NCBI GenBank assembly: GCA_016124205.1
Contig: WGOD01000001.1
Span: 558,001 to 622,000, forward strand
Reading direction: 5' to 3'
From: Alphaproteobacteria bacterium
GTDB lineage: Bacteria; Pseudomonadota; Alphaproteobacteria; Caulobacterales; Maricaulaceae
DNA length: 64,000 nt
Shown in pieces: positions 17,389 through 25,760 of this stretch. The notes beneath the pieces are model-generated. The model was not told the DNA's origin, did not search any database, and worked only from the letters and a program-made list of their open reading frames with translations. Made by a program: the position numbers and the translations under genes. Positions within the stretch are counted from its first letter, which is position 1; each line of letters opens with the position of its first letter.

Positions 17389-17946
17389 TCAGCCGATGAC
17401 GGCAACGCCGAACAGATAAAGGTGGAAACGGGCCAGCGCCGCGGCGATCAGCCCGCCGATCACGACAGCTGTGACATCCCCGCCCCAGCCCGGCGGCGTC
17501 GAAGGTGCCCCGCCCCGGATGAAGGCCGGGATCAGGACGAGGAAGGACCAGACGAAGAAACTGCCAAACAGGACGACCGAGGCCAGCTCGCCATTGGCGA
17601 GCAGGTGCGCGCCCGACCAGATGAAGACCGCCAGCATCATCGGGTGACGGACGGTATGGCGGATATGGCCGGGCGTGTAGGTCGAGATCAGCAGGATCAG
17701 CGACAGCGGCACGGCGATCAGCGCCACCGTGCGCGACCAGACCGGCGGGTCCCAGATCATCTCCGACGGGTGTGCCTGGATCTTGCCCCAGATAATCAGG
17801 GCGAAGCCCGCAATCGACAGCAGGGAATAGAGCAGCTTGTAGCCGCCCTCCCCGAAGCCTTTCACCATGCCCGCCCTGAGGCCGGGCACGATCCGCACCG
17901 AGTGAATTCCAAGAAACAGAATCAGTCCGACGATCAGAAGTGTCAT
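17389..17946 (-). CDS. NnrU family membrane protein
   Basis: A 185-residue polytopic protein with about five membrane helices. The segments LGIHSVRIVPGLR and TYTPGHIRHTVRHPMMLAVF, then WSGAHLLANGELASVVLFG, are NnrU/isoprenylcysteine-methyltransferase-like signatures. NnrU was named from nitrite and nitric-oxide reduction genes, but most members, including this one, lie away from denitrification genes, and the function is unknown. Here it separates the two sigma-factor modules. Start ATG 17946 gives an immediate transmembrane helix. Confidence 0.88.
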   Translation of the reverse strand: MTLLIVGLILFLGIHSVRIVPGLRAGMVKGFGEGGYKLLYSLLSIAGFALIIWGKIQAHPSEMIWDPPVWSRTVALIAVPLSLILLISTYTPGHIRHTVRHPMMLAVFIWSGAHLLANGELASVVLFGSFFVWSFLVLIPAFIRGGAPSTPPGWGGDVTAVVIGGLIAAALARFHLYLFGVAVIG

Positions 17947-17992
17947 GCGCGCCTCCCCCTGCCCGGCCCCCTACCGGCCGGCTCAGACACGA

Positions 17993-18298
17993 TTATGACC
18001 GAGTCGGCGCAAGCCTTGTAATTCCGCGCAGGATCTGCGGTCCGAAGGCCCCCAGCACGACGACCAAAGCCGCGACCGGCAGGCCGGGTGTCGTGAGCAC
18101 GCCGCCGAGATCATCCATGGCCGGAGCGATGGCCCAGGTCACAGCGCCGAGGGCGACGGCCAACGCGCCAGACAGGGCGAGCCCGACGCGCAGCCGGCGC
18201 CTAGCAACGGCTTCGGCCACGCCGCTGACGAATGCCGGATCGTTCGCCGGAGCGTCGTCGGCGGCAAAGAAGGCTGTGAGCCTGTCGTCATTCGTCAT
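17993..18298 (-). CDS. Small membrane protein paired with ECF sigma factor; possible anti-sigma (module 2)
   Basis: A 101-residue protein: a polar N-terminus (DDRLTAFFAADDAPANDPAF), a basic RRRLR, then two membrane helices (about 39-57 and 68-88). It overlaps the sigma stop by 4 nt (ATGA). Like its counterpart at 16012-16353 it lacks histidine and cysteine, so a zinc anti-sigma is excluded. Size, topology and position match, suggesting the same job. The anti-sigma role is inferred. Confidence 0.75.
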   Translation of the reverse strand: MTNDDRLTAFFAADDAPANDPAFVSGVAEAVARRRLRVGLALSGALAVALGAVTWAIAPAMDDLGGVLTTPGLPVAALVVVLGAFGPQILRGITRLAPTRS

Positions 18299-18831
18299 GG
18301 GGTCTCTCCCAGCGCTTCGAGCAGTTTCGCACGTCCGCGTGTCACATGCGACTTCACTGTGCCGATGGGCAGGCCGAGCGCCTCTGCCGCTTCAGTATGC
18401 GAGAACCCGCCTGACAGGCAAAGCGCCACGGCGGCGCGCTGATCGGGCGGCAATTGCGACATCGCCGATTCCAGGGCCACCCGGTCTTCCGGTGATAACC
18501 CCGGGGCTCCAACCTGCTCCGCGAAATAGGCTTCTTCACGCGCCTTGCGGCGATCTTCGGACCGGAACCGGCTCGCCGCGAGCCGCCAGCCGAGGCCGTA
18601 GAGCCAGCTTCGGAAGCGGGCCGGGTCCCTCAGTCCATCGATCGAGGTCCAGGCCGCCACGAAGGTCTCCTGCGCCAGATCGTCCGCGAGGGCGTGGTTG
18701 CGGCACAGCCGGCGCAAAAAGCCGCGCAGGCCCTGTTGATGCCGCGTCACCAAGGCGGTGAAGGCGGCGTCCGACCCCTTGCGGGCGGCCGCCACCAGCA
18801 CTGCGTCCGGACGTCCGGACGTCATGGTCAC
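18295..18831 (-). CDS. ECF-type RNA polymerase sigma factor (module 2)
   Basis: A 178-residue ECF sigma factor with region 2 (RHQQGLRGFLRRLCRNHALA, then DDLAQETFVAAW) and region 4 (RAAVALCLSGGFSHTEAAEA, then PIGTVKSHVTRGRAKLLEAL). It shares the pattern C-x-N-x-ALA-x-DLAQE-x-F and the FSWL/FRSWL turn with the module 1 sigma factor. It overlaps its upstream membrane-protein gene and its downstream partner by 4 nt each, so the three should form one transcript. Confidence 0.93.
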   Translation of the reverse strand: MTMTSGRPDAVLVAAARKGSDAAFTALVTRHQQGLRGFLRRLCRNHALADDLAQETFVAAWTSIDGLRDPARFRSWLYGLGWRLAASRFRSEDRRKAREEAYFAEQVGAPGLSPEDRVALESAMSQLPPDQRAAVALCLSGGFSHTEAAEALGLPIGTVKSHVTRGRAKLLEALGETP

Positions 18832-19250
18832 TTCCGGCGGCGGAAGATCGCGCTGGCGAAAAAGGCCAGTGCCAGCACGCCGAGGATCATGGCGATGAAG
18901 TAGAATTCCTCGCGCACACCGCTGATCAGGCCCGACCAGCCGGCGTAGGCAAAGACGCCCGCCAGGCCCGAAAACAGGATGACGAGGAAGGCGTTGCCGC
19001 CGCCGCTTCCGCTGGAGGCACTCTCGCCGCCGCCCGTCCAGTCATGTTCGTCGTCGCGATCGGAATCGCGCTCGAGGCTGGCGATGAGATCGGCGGGCGG
19101 TTCCTTGCCTGCGGCGGCATAGGTTTTCAGAAGGTCGATCTTCGCCTTGGTACGCTGGTAGCGCATGAAGCTCGACCACCCCGCCGCGATGAAGAAAGCG
19201 AGCGGGAAGAGAAGCCACCAATAGGAGACAAAGAGTTCGCTGGCAGACAT
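18828..19250 (-). CDS. DUF6249-like membrane protein (module 2)
   Basis: A 140-residue protein with one N-terminal helix (residues 9-25), a cytoplasmic stretch with KIDLLKTYAAAGKEPPADLI, a Gly/Ser-rich linker (about 72-85) and two C-terminal helices. The KTYAAAGKEPPADLIASL motif lines up with AAAQAGQQLSPETIRAL in the module 1 protein. It is the first gene of the overlapping module 2 trio. Function unknown. Confidence 0.8.
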   Translation of the reverse strand: MSASELFVSYWWLLFPLAFFIAAGWSSFMRYQRTKAKIDLLKTYAAAGKEPPADLIASLERDSDRDDEHDWTGGGESASSGSGGGNAFLVILFSGLAGVFAYAGWSGLISGVREEFYFIAMILGVLALAFFASAIFRRRK

Positions 19251-19348
19251 ATCCGGATCCCCCGAATGTTTGGCGTCCGGACGTTCCGCACGCGCTTTCC
19301 GGACCCTAGTTGCCGCCGCACCACTGAATGGATGCAGCGGCGCAATAT

Positions 19349-20023
19349 TTATTCACTCGGCTCTTCCAGCGTTTCGAGACGGCAGCACCCCTCATAGAGG
19401 ACGTGGCCGCCTTCATCGTGCCCGACGATCAGAACCGACCAGGCGTAGGGAATGTCGCTCATGCCGTCCGAGCACTGCTCCGGAGTCACAAGCGCGAGGC
19501 CGAAGCCGCGCATGGCGAACATCCACGGGTAAGGACGGCTGGCGGCGGATTCGGATTCGGTGATCTCGTAGGTCTCGCCCTCGGTCTCGAAGCTCGACCA
19601 TGTCGCCTCGGTCGGGCTGAACGCCAAATTCCAGAAGGGTTCGGTGCCCGCGCAGAAGGTTCCGAGCGGAACGGGGCTGTCCGCGATCATGACCATGTCG
19701 GTCGCTTCGGCATAGGCGAGATTGATCCAGCCCCCCTGCTCGCCGGTCGAAACGAGACCCCAGGTCTGACCACCGACGGACCGGGTCTCGACCACCTCGA
19801 TCCGGCCCTCGGTTGCAAGGAATGTCCCGACGATGTCCGACGACGCATCGGGTTCGGACCGGATGTTGAGGACATCGCCTTCCTCAACTCCGACGACCCG
19901 GATCCAGGCCGGGGCGTGGATCGGCGAACGTATCTCGTCGCCGCTGCCGGTCTGGGCGTCGGACGTCTCCGGCGCGGAGCAAGCGGCCAAAGCAATAACG
20001 GCGATGGTGGCGATGAGGCGCAT
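19349..20023 (-). CDS. Secreted lipoprotein with bacterial SH3 domain
   Basis: A 224-residue lipoprotein: signal MRLIATIAVIALAAC with a lipobox at Cys15. Next comes an SH3-like domain (WIRVVGVEEGDVLNIRSEPD, then SSDIVGTFLATEGRIEVVE, GGWINLAYAE), then a domain with ICAGTEPFWNLAFS-like sequence (CAGTEPFWNLAFSPTEATWS) seen in other envelope proteins. Bacterial SH3 domains often bind cell wall. The ATG at 20023 is chosen over more upstream starts because it begins the signal peptide. Single transcription unit; role not known. Confidence 0.85.
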   Translation of the reverse strand: MRLIATIAVIALAACSAPETSDAQTGSGDEIRSPIHAPAWIRVVGVEEGDVLNIRSEPDASSDIVGTFLATEGRIEVVETRSVGGQTWGLVSTGEQGGWINLAYAEATDMVMIADSPVPLGTFCAGTEPFWNLAFSPTEATWSSFETEGETYEITESESAASRPYPWMFAMRGFGLALVTPEQCSDGMSDIPYAWSVLIVGHDEGGHVLYEGCCRLETLEEPSE

Positions 20024-20126
20024 GGTGAATCTCCCGGTTTCGACGGGCGACTCTAGCAGTTGCGCCAAAAGAATGGGACCGCTCGCCTTCGCGGCAAGCG
20101 GCCCCGGATACGACTGGCGTTGTGGA

Positions 20127-21608
20127 CTACTGCCCCTGACCGAGGGAATAGCCGCGTTCGCCATCAAACTCGTAGAGGTGTTCGGTCTTCACGAAATCGA
20201 CCCCGTCGAGCGTCATATTGCGCAGGATTTCGACGATCATCGCCTTGTTGAATGCCTTGTCCGCCTTCGCCTCGATCCGGCAGCGCCAGTGATCGGTGCA
20301 AAAGGTCTCCGGCATCGGGTTCGGCCACACCTTCACGCCGCGATTGGTGATCATCTTCAATTCGGTCAGCGGGTTCAGGCAGGCCTGCAGGCGTTCGGCA
20401 ACTTCGTCGGGCGTCTCGGTCGAGTGCACGAAGACATCGATACCGACCAGGCGCTTGTTCGCTTTCGGCCGGGGCTGCGGTGCCCAGACCTCGATCGGCC
20501 GGGCGTCTGCATCATAGCTGACCGGCGCGAGTTTCTTCGGGCGCTGGCCGAGCCGAGCGATCACTTCACGGGCAAATTGCTGCGTGCCGATCGCAGCATC
20601 TTCCGCCGCAATGTCCGGCGTACCGACCCCGTCTTCCAGCGCGCAGAGCCAGGCATTGTGGATGCGCTCGGCTGCTTCGGTCTGACCCAGGTGGACCAGC
20701 ATCATCACACCGGCCATGAGAAGACCTGACGGATTGGCGATGTCCTGACCGGCAATATCCGGCGCGGAGCCGTGGATCGCTTCGAACATGGCGCACTGTG
20801 CGCCGATATTCGCCGAGGCCCCCAGACCGACCGAGCCGGCCACTTCGGCGGCGATATCGCTGACGATGTCGCCATAGAGGTTCGGCGTGACGATCACGTC
20901 GAAGCGCTCCGGCTTCGCGGCCAGGCGCGCCGCACCGATGTCGATGATGGCGTGGTCGGCCTCGATATCGGGATAGTCGGCGGCCACTTCGTCGAAGACC
21001 TGACGGAACAGGCCGTCCGTCAGCTTCATGATGTTGTCCTTCACGAAGCAGGTGACCTTCTGGCGGCCATAGGCGCGCGCATAGTCGAAGGCATAGCGCA
21101 CGATCTTCTCGCAGCCCGGGCGCGAGACCAGCTTCAGGCACTGATAGACCTCGTCGGTCTGGCGATGCTCGATCCCGGCGTACAGGTCTTCCTCATTCTC
21201 GCGGACGATGACCACATCCATGCCCGGGTGGTCGGTCTTCACGAAGGGCGCGTAGGCGACGCAGGGACGCACGTTCGCGAACAGGCCGAGCGATTTGCGG
21301 ATGGTGACGTTGAGGCTCTTGTAGCCGCCGCCCTGCGGTGTGGTGATCGGCGCCTTGTAGAAGACCCGTGTGCGGCGAAGGCTGTCCCAGGCCTCCGGCG
21401 TGATGCCCGCCGAATGACCGGACTTGTAGACCCGCTCGCCGATATCGATCGGCTCGATCTCGATCTGTGCGCCGCCGGCAATCAGCACCGACAGGCTGGC
21501 CTTCATGATCTCCGGACCGATGCCGTCACCGAAGGCAACGGTAACGGGGGCCGGGCCGCCGACGCGGCGGGTCTGGTTCAGGCTCTCGGGCTTCACTCGG
21601 ACATTCAT
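20127..21608 (-). CDS. icd: NADP-type isocitrate dehydrogenase, Thermus-like with C-terminal extension
   Basis: A 493-residue TCA-cycle enzyme that oxidises isocitrate to 2-oxoglutarate. The core contains GDGIGPEIM, the substrate-binding SLNVTIRKSLGLFANVRP, ENEEDLYAGIEHRQT, and NLYGDIVSDIAAEVAGSVGL. After the core (about residue 340) there is an extra domain of about 140 residues, as in the Thermus thermophilus and Rickettsia enzymes and unlike E. coli Icd. Cofactor choice cannot be proven from sequence. A LysR gene is divergent, with a shared intergenic region. Confidence 0.93.
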   Translation of the reverse strand: MNVRVKPESLNQTRRVGGPAPVTVAFGDGIGPEIMKASLSVLIAGGAQIEIEPIDIGERVYKSGHSAGITPEAWDSLRRTRVFYKAPITTPQGGGYKSLNVTIRKSLGLFANVRPCVAYAPFVKTDHPGMDVVIVRENEEDLYAGIEHRQTDEVYQCLKLVSRPGCEKIVRYAFDYARAYGRQKVTCFVKDNIMKLTDGLFRQVFDEVAADYPDIEADHAIIDIGAARLAAKPERFDVIVTPNLYGDIVSDIAAEVAGSVGLGASANIGAQCAMFEAIHGSAPDIAGQDIANPSGLLMAGVMMLVHLGQTEAAERIHNAWLCALEDGVGTPDIAAEDAAIGTQQFAREVIARLGQRPKKLAPVSYDADARPIEVWAPQPRPKANKRLVGIDVFVHSTETPDEVAERLQACLNPLTELKMITNRGVKVWPNPMPETFCTDHWRCRIEAKADKAFNKAMIVEILRNMTLDGVDFVKTEHLYEFDGERGYSLGQGQ

Positions 21609-21685
21609 GATGCGCTCCCTGGCTGGTTGGCCCTGACCTAGGAGCGGTTTCCTGATTTTGGAAATTGATTGTCATTGAGACTGTC

Positions 21686-21700
21686 ATTGCGTTTTGCAAT
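21686..21700. promoter_or_regulatory. LysR-type box between icd and the LysR gene
   Basis: ATTGC-GTTTT-GCAAT is a perfect inverted repeat of the T-N11-A form bound by LysR regulators. It lies 10 nt before the LysR ATG and 78 nt before icd on the other strand. An imperfect direct repeat (TTGTCATTG, CTGTCATTG) sits just beside it. It probably mediates autoregulation and may control icd. Confidence 0.55.
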
Positions 21701-21709
21701 AGTAGACCC

Positions 21710-22573
21710 ATGCCTGCGTCTCTGAGCCCCGACCTGCTTCGCGCCTTCGTCACCGTCGTTGAATGCGGCGGGTTTTCCGCCGCGGCCGAACGGCTGCACC
21801 GAGGGCAGTCGGCGATCTCGCTGCAAATCCAGAGACTGGAGGACCGGCTGGGCGTGAAGCTGCTCAACCGCTCGCCGCGGTTTGTCACATTGACCAATGA
21901 CGGAGAGGCCCTGCTCGATCAGGCACGCAAGATCCTGTCGCTGCATGATGCGCTCGCGGCGCGGTTCGATCGCAAGGAGGTCAGCGGCACGGTTCGTCTC
22001 GGCGCGCCGGAGGACTTCGCCACCACGCACCTGCCGGGCGTGCTGGCCCGCTTCGCCCGTGAATACCCCCATGTCACGCTGGAAGTGACCTGCGAACTGA
22101 CCCTGAAACTGGTGGAGTTGTTCAATGCGGGCGGGCTCGACCTCGCCCTGGTGAAGCGCGAACCGGGAACGGGCGTCGAAGGCCTGCGCGTGTGGCGCGA
22201 ACCCCTGGTTTGGGCGGGCCTTGAGTCGACCCACGACATACCCTCGCCGCTGCCGCTGGTCGTCTCGCCCTCACCGTGCGTTTATCGCGCGCGCGCCACT
22301 CATGCGCTCGATGCGGCGGGCCGCACCTGGCGCGTGGCCTACAGCTGCACCTCGCTGGCCGGGACGCATGCCGCGGTCCGCGCCGGACTCGGTATTACCG
22401 TCCTCCCGAAAGACATGGTGCCTGCCGATCTTTCAGTCCTGAACGACGAAGCGCTCGGCCTGCCCGATCTCCACGACACCGAGATGGCGTTGATCGAGGC
22501 GCCGCAGATTCCCGCTGCTGCGCAGAGGCTACGAGAGGCGATCGTGCGGGAACTGGAACACGGTGTCGCGTAG
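21710..22573 (+). CDS. LysR-family transcriptional regulator
   Basis: A 287-residue regulator. The winged helix-turn-helix is DLLRAFVTVVECGGFSAAAE, then RLHRGQSAISLQIQRLEDRL. A periplasmic-binding-like effector domain follows. The ATG at 21710 is chosen because the upstream frame adds only 15 unconserved residues across the box. It is divergent from icd, the classic arrangement for a regulator and its target, but a target within the TCA cycle is inference. Its end is 5 nt from the convergent VOC gene. Confidence 0.9.
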   Translation: MPASLSPDLLRAFVTVVECGGFSAAAERLHRGQSAISLQIQRLEDRLGVKLLNRSPRFVTLTNDGEALLDQARKILSLHDALAARFDRKEVSGTVRLGAPEDFATTHLPGVLARFAREYPHVTLEVTCELTLKLVELFNAGGLDLALVKREPGTGVEGLRVWREPLVWAGLESTHDIPSPLPLVVSPSPCVYRARATHALDAAGRTWRVAYSCTSLAGTHAAVRAGLGITVLPKDMVPADLSVLNDEALGLPDLHDTEMALIEAPQIPAAAQRLREAIVRELEHGVA

Positions 22574-22578
22574 CGCAA

Positions 22579-23061
22579 TCAGGTCTGGCAGCCCTCATTG
22601 GTCGCGGTCTTCATCGCCTCGAGGATTTCGGCCTCGCTCAGATCCTTCAGCGGCGTGGCAAAGGCCCAGTTGTGGCCCCATGGATCCTTCACCATGCCGT
22701 AGCGGTCACCCCAGAACATGTCCTCGACCGGCATGGTTTCGGTCGCGCCCGCCTCGATCGCCCGCTTTTGCCAGGCGTCGGCATCATCGACGATCAAATG
22801 CAGCGAAACCGGCGTGCCGCCGAGCCCGTCCGGGCCGAGCATGCCGAATTCCGGATTGGCATCGACCAGCATAATCGTGCCGCCATTGATCTGCATGCAG
22901 CCATGCATTATCCCGCCATTCGGGCCTTTCATCCGCGCCAGCTCCTTCGCGTCCAGCGCTTTGGCGTAGAAATCCATCGCGTCAGCAGCGCCCTTGCAGA
23001 CAAGGTGCGGGGTCAGCGTGCTGACGCCCATTTCCGCGGCTTTCCGGTGTGCTTCGTTCAT
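22579..23061 (-). CDS. VOC-family (glyoxalase/PhnB-like) protein
   Basis: A protein of about 160 residues with the VOC fold: TLTPHLVCKGAADAMDFYAK, then GGTIMLVDANPE, and the paired strand with FWGDRYGMVKDPWGHNWAFA. The last phrase is typical of PhnB-like members of unknown activity. ATG 23061 has AGGA 8 nt upstream; the ATG at 23070 is possible. It is the last gene of a tight six-gene operon led by a TetR regulator. Metal and substrate are not readable. Confidence 0.86.
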   Translation of the reverse strand: MNEAHRKAAEMGVSTLTPHLVCKGAADAMDFYAKALDAKELARMKGPNGGIMHGCMQINGGTIMLVDANPEFGMLGPDGLGGTPVSLHLIVDDADAWQKRAIEAGATETMPVEDMFWGDRYGMVKDPWGHNWAFATPLKDLSEAEILEAMKTATNEGCQT

Positions 23062-23071
23062 GTCGCTCATC

Positions 23072-23443
23072 CTATTTCGCGCATTGATAGACCGTCTGGA
23101 AGCCGCCGAAGATCATCCGCTTGCCGTCGAACGGCACCGGGTTCTTTTCCGGATTGAAGCGGTCGTCGGTGTGCATCATCGACTCCATCTTCTTGAAGCC
23201 GGCATCACGGGTGGCCTTGTCGGGCCATTCGACGAAGGCGAAGACGACCGTCTCGTCCTTCGTCGCCTGAACGGCGCGGCGAAAATCGGTCACCTTGCCG
23301 TCGGGCACGTCATCGCCCCAGCATTCGTGCACGCGCAGTGCACCGAGCTCGAGAAACATCGGGTCGATGGTTTCCGCATGGCGGACGAACTCATCCTTCT
23401 TGTCGCTCGGCACAGCGATCACGAAGCCGTCGAAATAGGTCAT
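23072..23443 (-). CDS. DUF1428 family protein (RNA signal recognition particle-like fold)
   Basis: A 123-residue protein opening MTYFDGFVIAVPSDKKDEFV and containing GALRVHECWGDDVPDGKVTDF, plus the ending KRMIFGGFQTVYQ; these are DUF1428 hallmarks. The fold is a dimeric alpha/beta barrel, as in antibiotic-monooxygenase-like proteins, but no activity is known. It lies 10 nt upstream of the VOC gene and 25 nt downstream of another VOC gene in the same operon. Confidence 0.9.
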   Translation of the reverse strand: MTYFDGFVIAVPSDKKDEFVRHAETIDPMFLELGALRVHECWGDDVPDGKVTDFRRAVQATKDETVVFAFVEWPDKATRDAGFKKMESMMHTDDRFNPEKNPVPFDGKRMIFGGFQTVYQCAK

Positions 23444-23468
23444 GGTCTTTCCTCCCTGATTGTTCTGA

Positions 23469-23948
23469 TTATTCGCCAGCGACAGCCAGCACTGCCGCGA
23501 TGTCGATCCTGCGCATCGTCATCATCGCTTCGAAGGCGCGCTTCGCCTTCGCCTTGTCGGCGTGGGTCGTCAGGTCGAGCAGCTGACGCGGCGTGATCTG
23601 CCAGGAATGGCCCCAGCGGTCCTTGCACCAGCCGCAGGCACTCTCCGCGCCGCCATTCGAGACGATGGCATCCCAGTAGCGGTCCGTCTCGTCCTGGTTT
23701 TCGGTGATCACCATGAAGCTGACCGCTTCGTTCGGCGTGAAGACCGGACCGCCATTCAAACCGACGAATTTGCGGCCCAGCACGGTGAACTCGACCGTCA
23801 GCTCGGCTCCCGCTTCGCCGCCAGGGAAGTCCGCAGGCGAGGTGTTCACGCGGTCAACATGGCTGTCGGGGAACGTCGCTGCGTAGAATTCGGCGGCCTT
23901 GCGGGCTTCACCGTGGTCGAACCACAGGCAGTTGATCACTTCGGTCAT
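23469..23948 (-). CDS. VOC-family protein, PhnB/3-demethylubiquinone methyltransferase-like
   Basis: A 159-residue protein with [20 protein letters not shown], then [29 protein letters not shown], and [20 protein letters not shown], the PhnB-like VOC signature. These proteins are often misannotated as ubiquinone methyltransferases; no SAM-binding motif is present. The start is ATG 23948; the frame extends upstream but lacks family residues. It follows the SRPBCC gene by 32 nt. Confidence 0.87.
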   Translation of the reverse strand: MTEVINCLWFDHGEARKAAEFYAATFPDSHVDRVNTSPADFPGGEAGAELTVEFTVLGRKFVGLNGGPVFTPNEAVSFMVITENQDETDRYWDAIVSNGGAESACGWCKDRWGHSWQITPRQLLDLTTHADKAKAKRAFEAMMTMRRIDIAAVLAVAGE

Positions 23949-23980
23949 TTTCAATTTTCCCAAGGGCTGATCGGCAGCGG

Positions 23981-24424
23981 CTATTGGTTGATGTCCGGTT
24001 CGACGAGGCTGGCGAGTTTCTGCAGCGATTGCTGCCAACCGAGGACGCAGGCCTCGACCGGGATCACGTCCGGTATCCCGCTCTGCTCGATGGTCAGTTC
24101 GGTGCCAACGGCCACCGCCTTGAATCCGACCGTGACCTTCATTTCACCGGGCAGGCCGGGATCATCGAAACGGTCGGTGTAGACAAGGCGTTCGCCGGGA
24201 ACGATTTCGAGGTATTCACCGCCGAAAGAATGGCTTTGACCGGTCGTGAAGTTCCGGAACGAGGCATGATGCTTTCCGCCGGGCCGGGCATCCAGTTCGT
24301 GAACCGTACACACGAAGCCATGCGGCGGGATCCAGCTCGCCAACGCATCGGCTTCCGTGAAAGCGCGATAGACTTTTTCCGGGGAGGTCGCGAGTACGCG
24401 GTGAAAGCGGGCAGTGCCTGGCAT
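23981..24424 (-). CDS. SRPBCC (AHSA1-like) ligand-binding protein
   Basis: A 147-residue START/Bet v1-like protein: [20 protein letters not shown], then [30 protein letters not shown], and a C-terminal helix with [14 protein letters not shown]. Such proteins bind hydrophobic ligands or act as Hsp90 activators; small versions encoded with TetR or ArsR regulators have unknown ligands. The ATG at 24424 starts the family-like N-terminus. Third gene of the TetR operon. Confidence 0.87.
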   Translation of the reverse strand: MPGTARFHRVLATSPEKVYRAFTEADALASWIPPHGFVCTVHELDARPGGKHHASFRNFTTGQSHSFGGEYLEIVPGERLVYTDRFDDPGLPGEMKVTVGFKAVAVGTELTIEQSGIPDVIPVEACVLGWQQSLQKLASLVEPDINQ

Positions 24425-24450
24425 GTGGTTTCTCCAAATGATTGAGCGGG

Positions 24451-25065
24451 CTAGTCCGCGGCGTCCGCGAAACTGCCGGTCCGCATCGGACCGGCCGGCT
24501 TGTAGCGGTTGATGATCACGCCCGATCCCGCGGCTTTCACATCGATCAGAGCCAGTTCGCTCGGCGCGGCGACATCGGAAAAGATGCGTTTGCCGCGACC
24601 GATCATCACCGGAAAGACGAGCAGCACGACTTCGTCGGCCAGACCTTCGGCGATCAGAAGCGGGGTCAGGGTCGAACTGCCCCAGACAATGAGGTCCGGG
24701 CCGGCGCCGGATTTCACGCGGCGGATGCCGTCGGCCACATCGGCACCCAACGCTTCGACCGGACCCCATTCGAGGCTTTCCGGACGATGCGTCGCGACAT
24801 ATTTCCGCGCGCCGTTAAGGCTTTCGGCCATCGGGCCTTCCTGATGCGGCCAGTAGCCCGCGAAGATATCGTAGGTGCTTCGCCCAAGCAGAAGGTCATA
24901 GCCCTCGCCCTGCGCGGCAACGATTGCCTCTCCGACTTCCGGATCGTGGAAGGGAAAGGCCCAACCGCCCCATTCGAACCCCGATGCGGCATCCTCGTCC
25001 GGGCCGCCCGGCGCCTGAATCACGCCATCGAGCGAGATGTGTTCAATGATCCTGACCTGTCTCAT
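24451..25065 (-). CDS. Dihydrofolate reductase/RibD C-terminal family protein
   Basis: A 204-residue protein starting RQVRIIEHISLDGVIQAPGG, with YDLLLGRSTYDIFAGYWP and LIVWGSSTLTPLLIAEGLAD, then VMIGRGKRIF. These are the signatures of the YyaP/RibD C-terminal group related to DHFR. Activity unknown; probably an NADPH-dependent reductase. Its ATG overlaps the TetR stop by 4 nt, so it is coupled to the regulator. Confidence 0.9.
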   Translation of the reverse strand: MRQVRIIEHISLDGVIQAPGGPDEDAASGFEWGGWAFPFHDPEVGEAIVAAQGEGYDLLLGRSTYDIFAGYWPHQEGPMAESLNGARKYVATHRPESLEWGPVEALGADVADGIRRVKSGAGPDLIVWGSSTLTPLLIAEGLADEVVLLVFPVMIGRGKRIFSDVAAPSELALIDVKAAGSGVIINRYKPAGPMRTGSFADAAD

Positions 25066-25694
25066 GCGGTTTCCCCTGGTGAATCGGAACGCCCGAACAG
25101 AAGCTCGACGTAGCGTCTGAGGTGGTTGATGCTTTCGCGGACGGGGCCGTCATTGCCGGCGGCCTTGGACAGGATGAAGCCGCCCTGCAGAACGGCCTGG
25201 GTGTGGCGGGCGAGGCTGGGCGCATCGACCTCGACGCCATAGCGCTCCGCGGCCTCGGCAATGTCGGCTTCCAGCGTCTTCGCGTGTTCGAAGATGGCCG
25301 AGGCGCAGGCATCGCGGATATCGACCGACGCGCCATAGGCCTCCTGCACGAGTGTGCCGGCATAGCAGGTGTATTCGGGGATTTCGCCGGCGATCAGGTC
25401 GCGGCGGAAGTCGATATAGGCCAGCACCCGGTCGAGCGGGTCTGCCGGGTCGTGATAGGGCGCGGAAGCAAACAGACCGGACGTGGTGTCGCCCCAGTGA
25501 CGCGCCGCCGCCGCGCCCAGCGCATCCTTGCTCTCGAAATGGTGGAAGAAGGCGCCCTTCGTGACGCCCGCCGCCTTGCACAAATCATCCACGCTCGTCG
25601 CGGCAAAGCCGCTCTGCCGGATCAGGATGATCGCGGCATCGAGCAGTTTTTCGCGCGCGGACGGCTTTCGAGCGGTGGACGGTGATTGAGCCAA
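25062..25694 (-). CDS. TetR-family repressor heading a six-gene operon
   Basis: A 210-residue regulator: the helix-turn-helix is FAATSVDDLCKAAGVTKGAF, then FHHFESKDALG. The C-terminal ligand domain resembles the group that senses small electrophiles or aromatics, but the ligand is unknown. It is the first gene of the operon and lies next to a palindromic operator, so self-repression is likely. Downstream are DHFR-like, SRPBCC, VOC, DUF1428 and VOC genes, all with gaps of 33 nt or less. Confidence 0.93.
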   Translation of the reverse strand: MAQSPSTARKPSAREKLLDAAIILIRQSGFAATSVDDLCKAAGVTKGAFFHHFESKDALGAAAARHWGDTTSGLFASAPYHDPADPLDRVLAYIDFRRDLIAGEIPEYTCYAGTLVQEAYGASVDIRDACASAIFEHAKTLEADIAEAAERYGVEVDAPSLARHTQAVLQGGFILSKAAGNDGPVRESINHLRRYVELLFGRSDSPGETA

Positions 25695-25714
25695 GACGGC
25701 CTCCCTTGAGTGCT

Positions 25715-25736
25715 ACATACCGACCGGTTGGTATGT
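25715..25736. promoter_or_regulatory. TetR operator
   Basis: ACATACC (25715-25721) and GGTATGT (25730-25736) form a perfect inverted repeat around GACCGGTT. The core ACC-N8-GGT, with CCGG at the centre, is a widespread TetR-family operator type. It begins 20 nt upstream of the TetR start, where it would overlap the operon promoter. Confidence 0.75.
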
Positions 25737-25760
25737 TTGTCAAGGAAGACCGTCTCGAGG

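Noticed and set aside
17389-17946. Denitrification gene region because of the NnrU name
   Set aside because: No nitrite, nitric oxide or nitrous oxide reductase genes lie nearby; most NnrU-like proteins are not tied to denitrification.
22579-23948. Ubiquinone methyltransferase for the PhnB-like VOC proteins
   Set aside because: There is no SAM-binding motif; the VOC fold signature is clear and such annotations are a known error.
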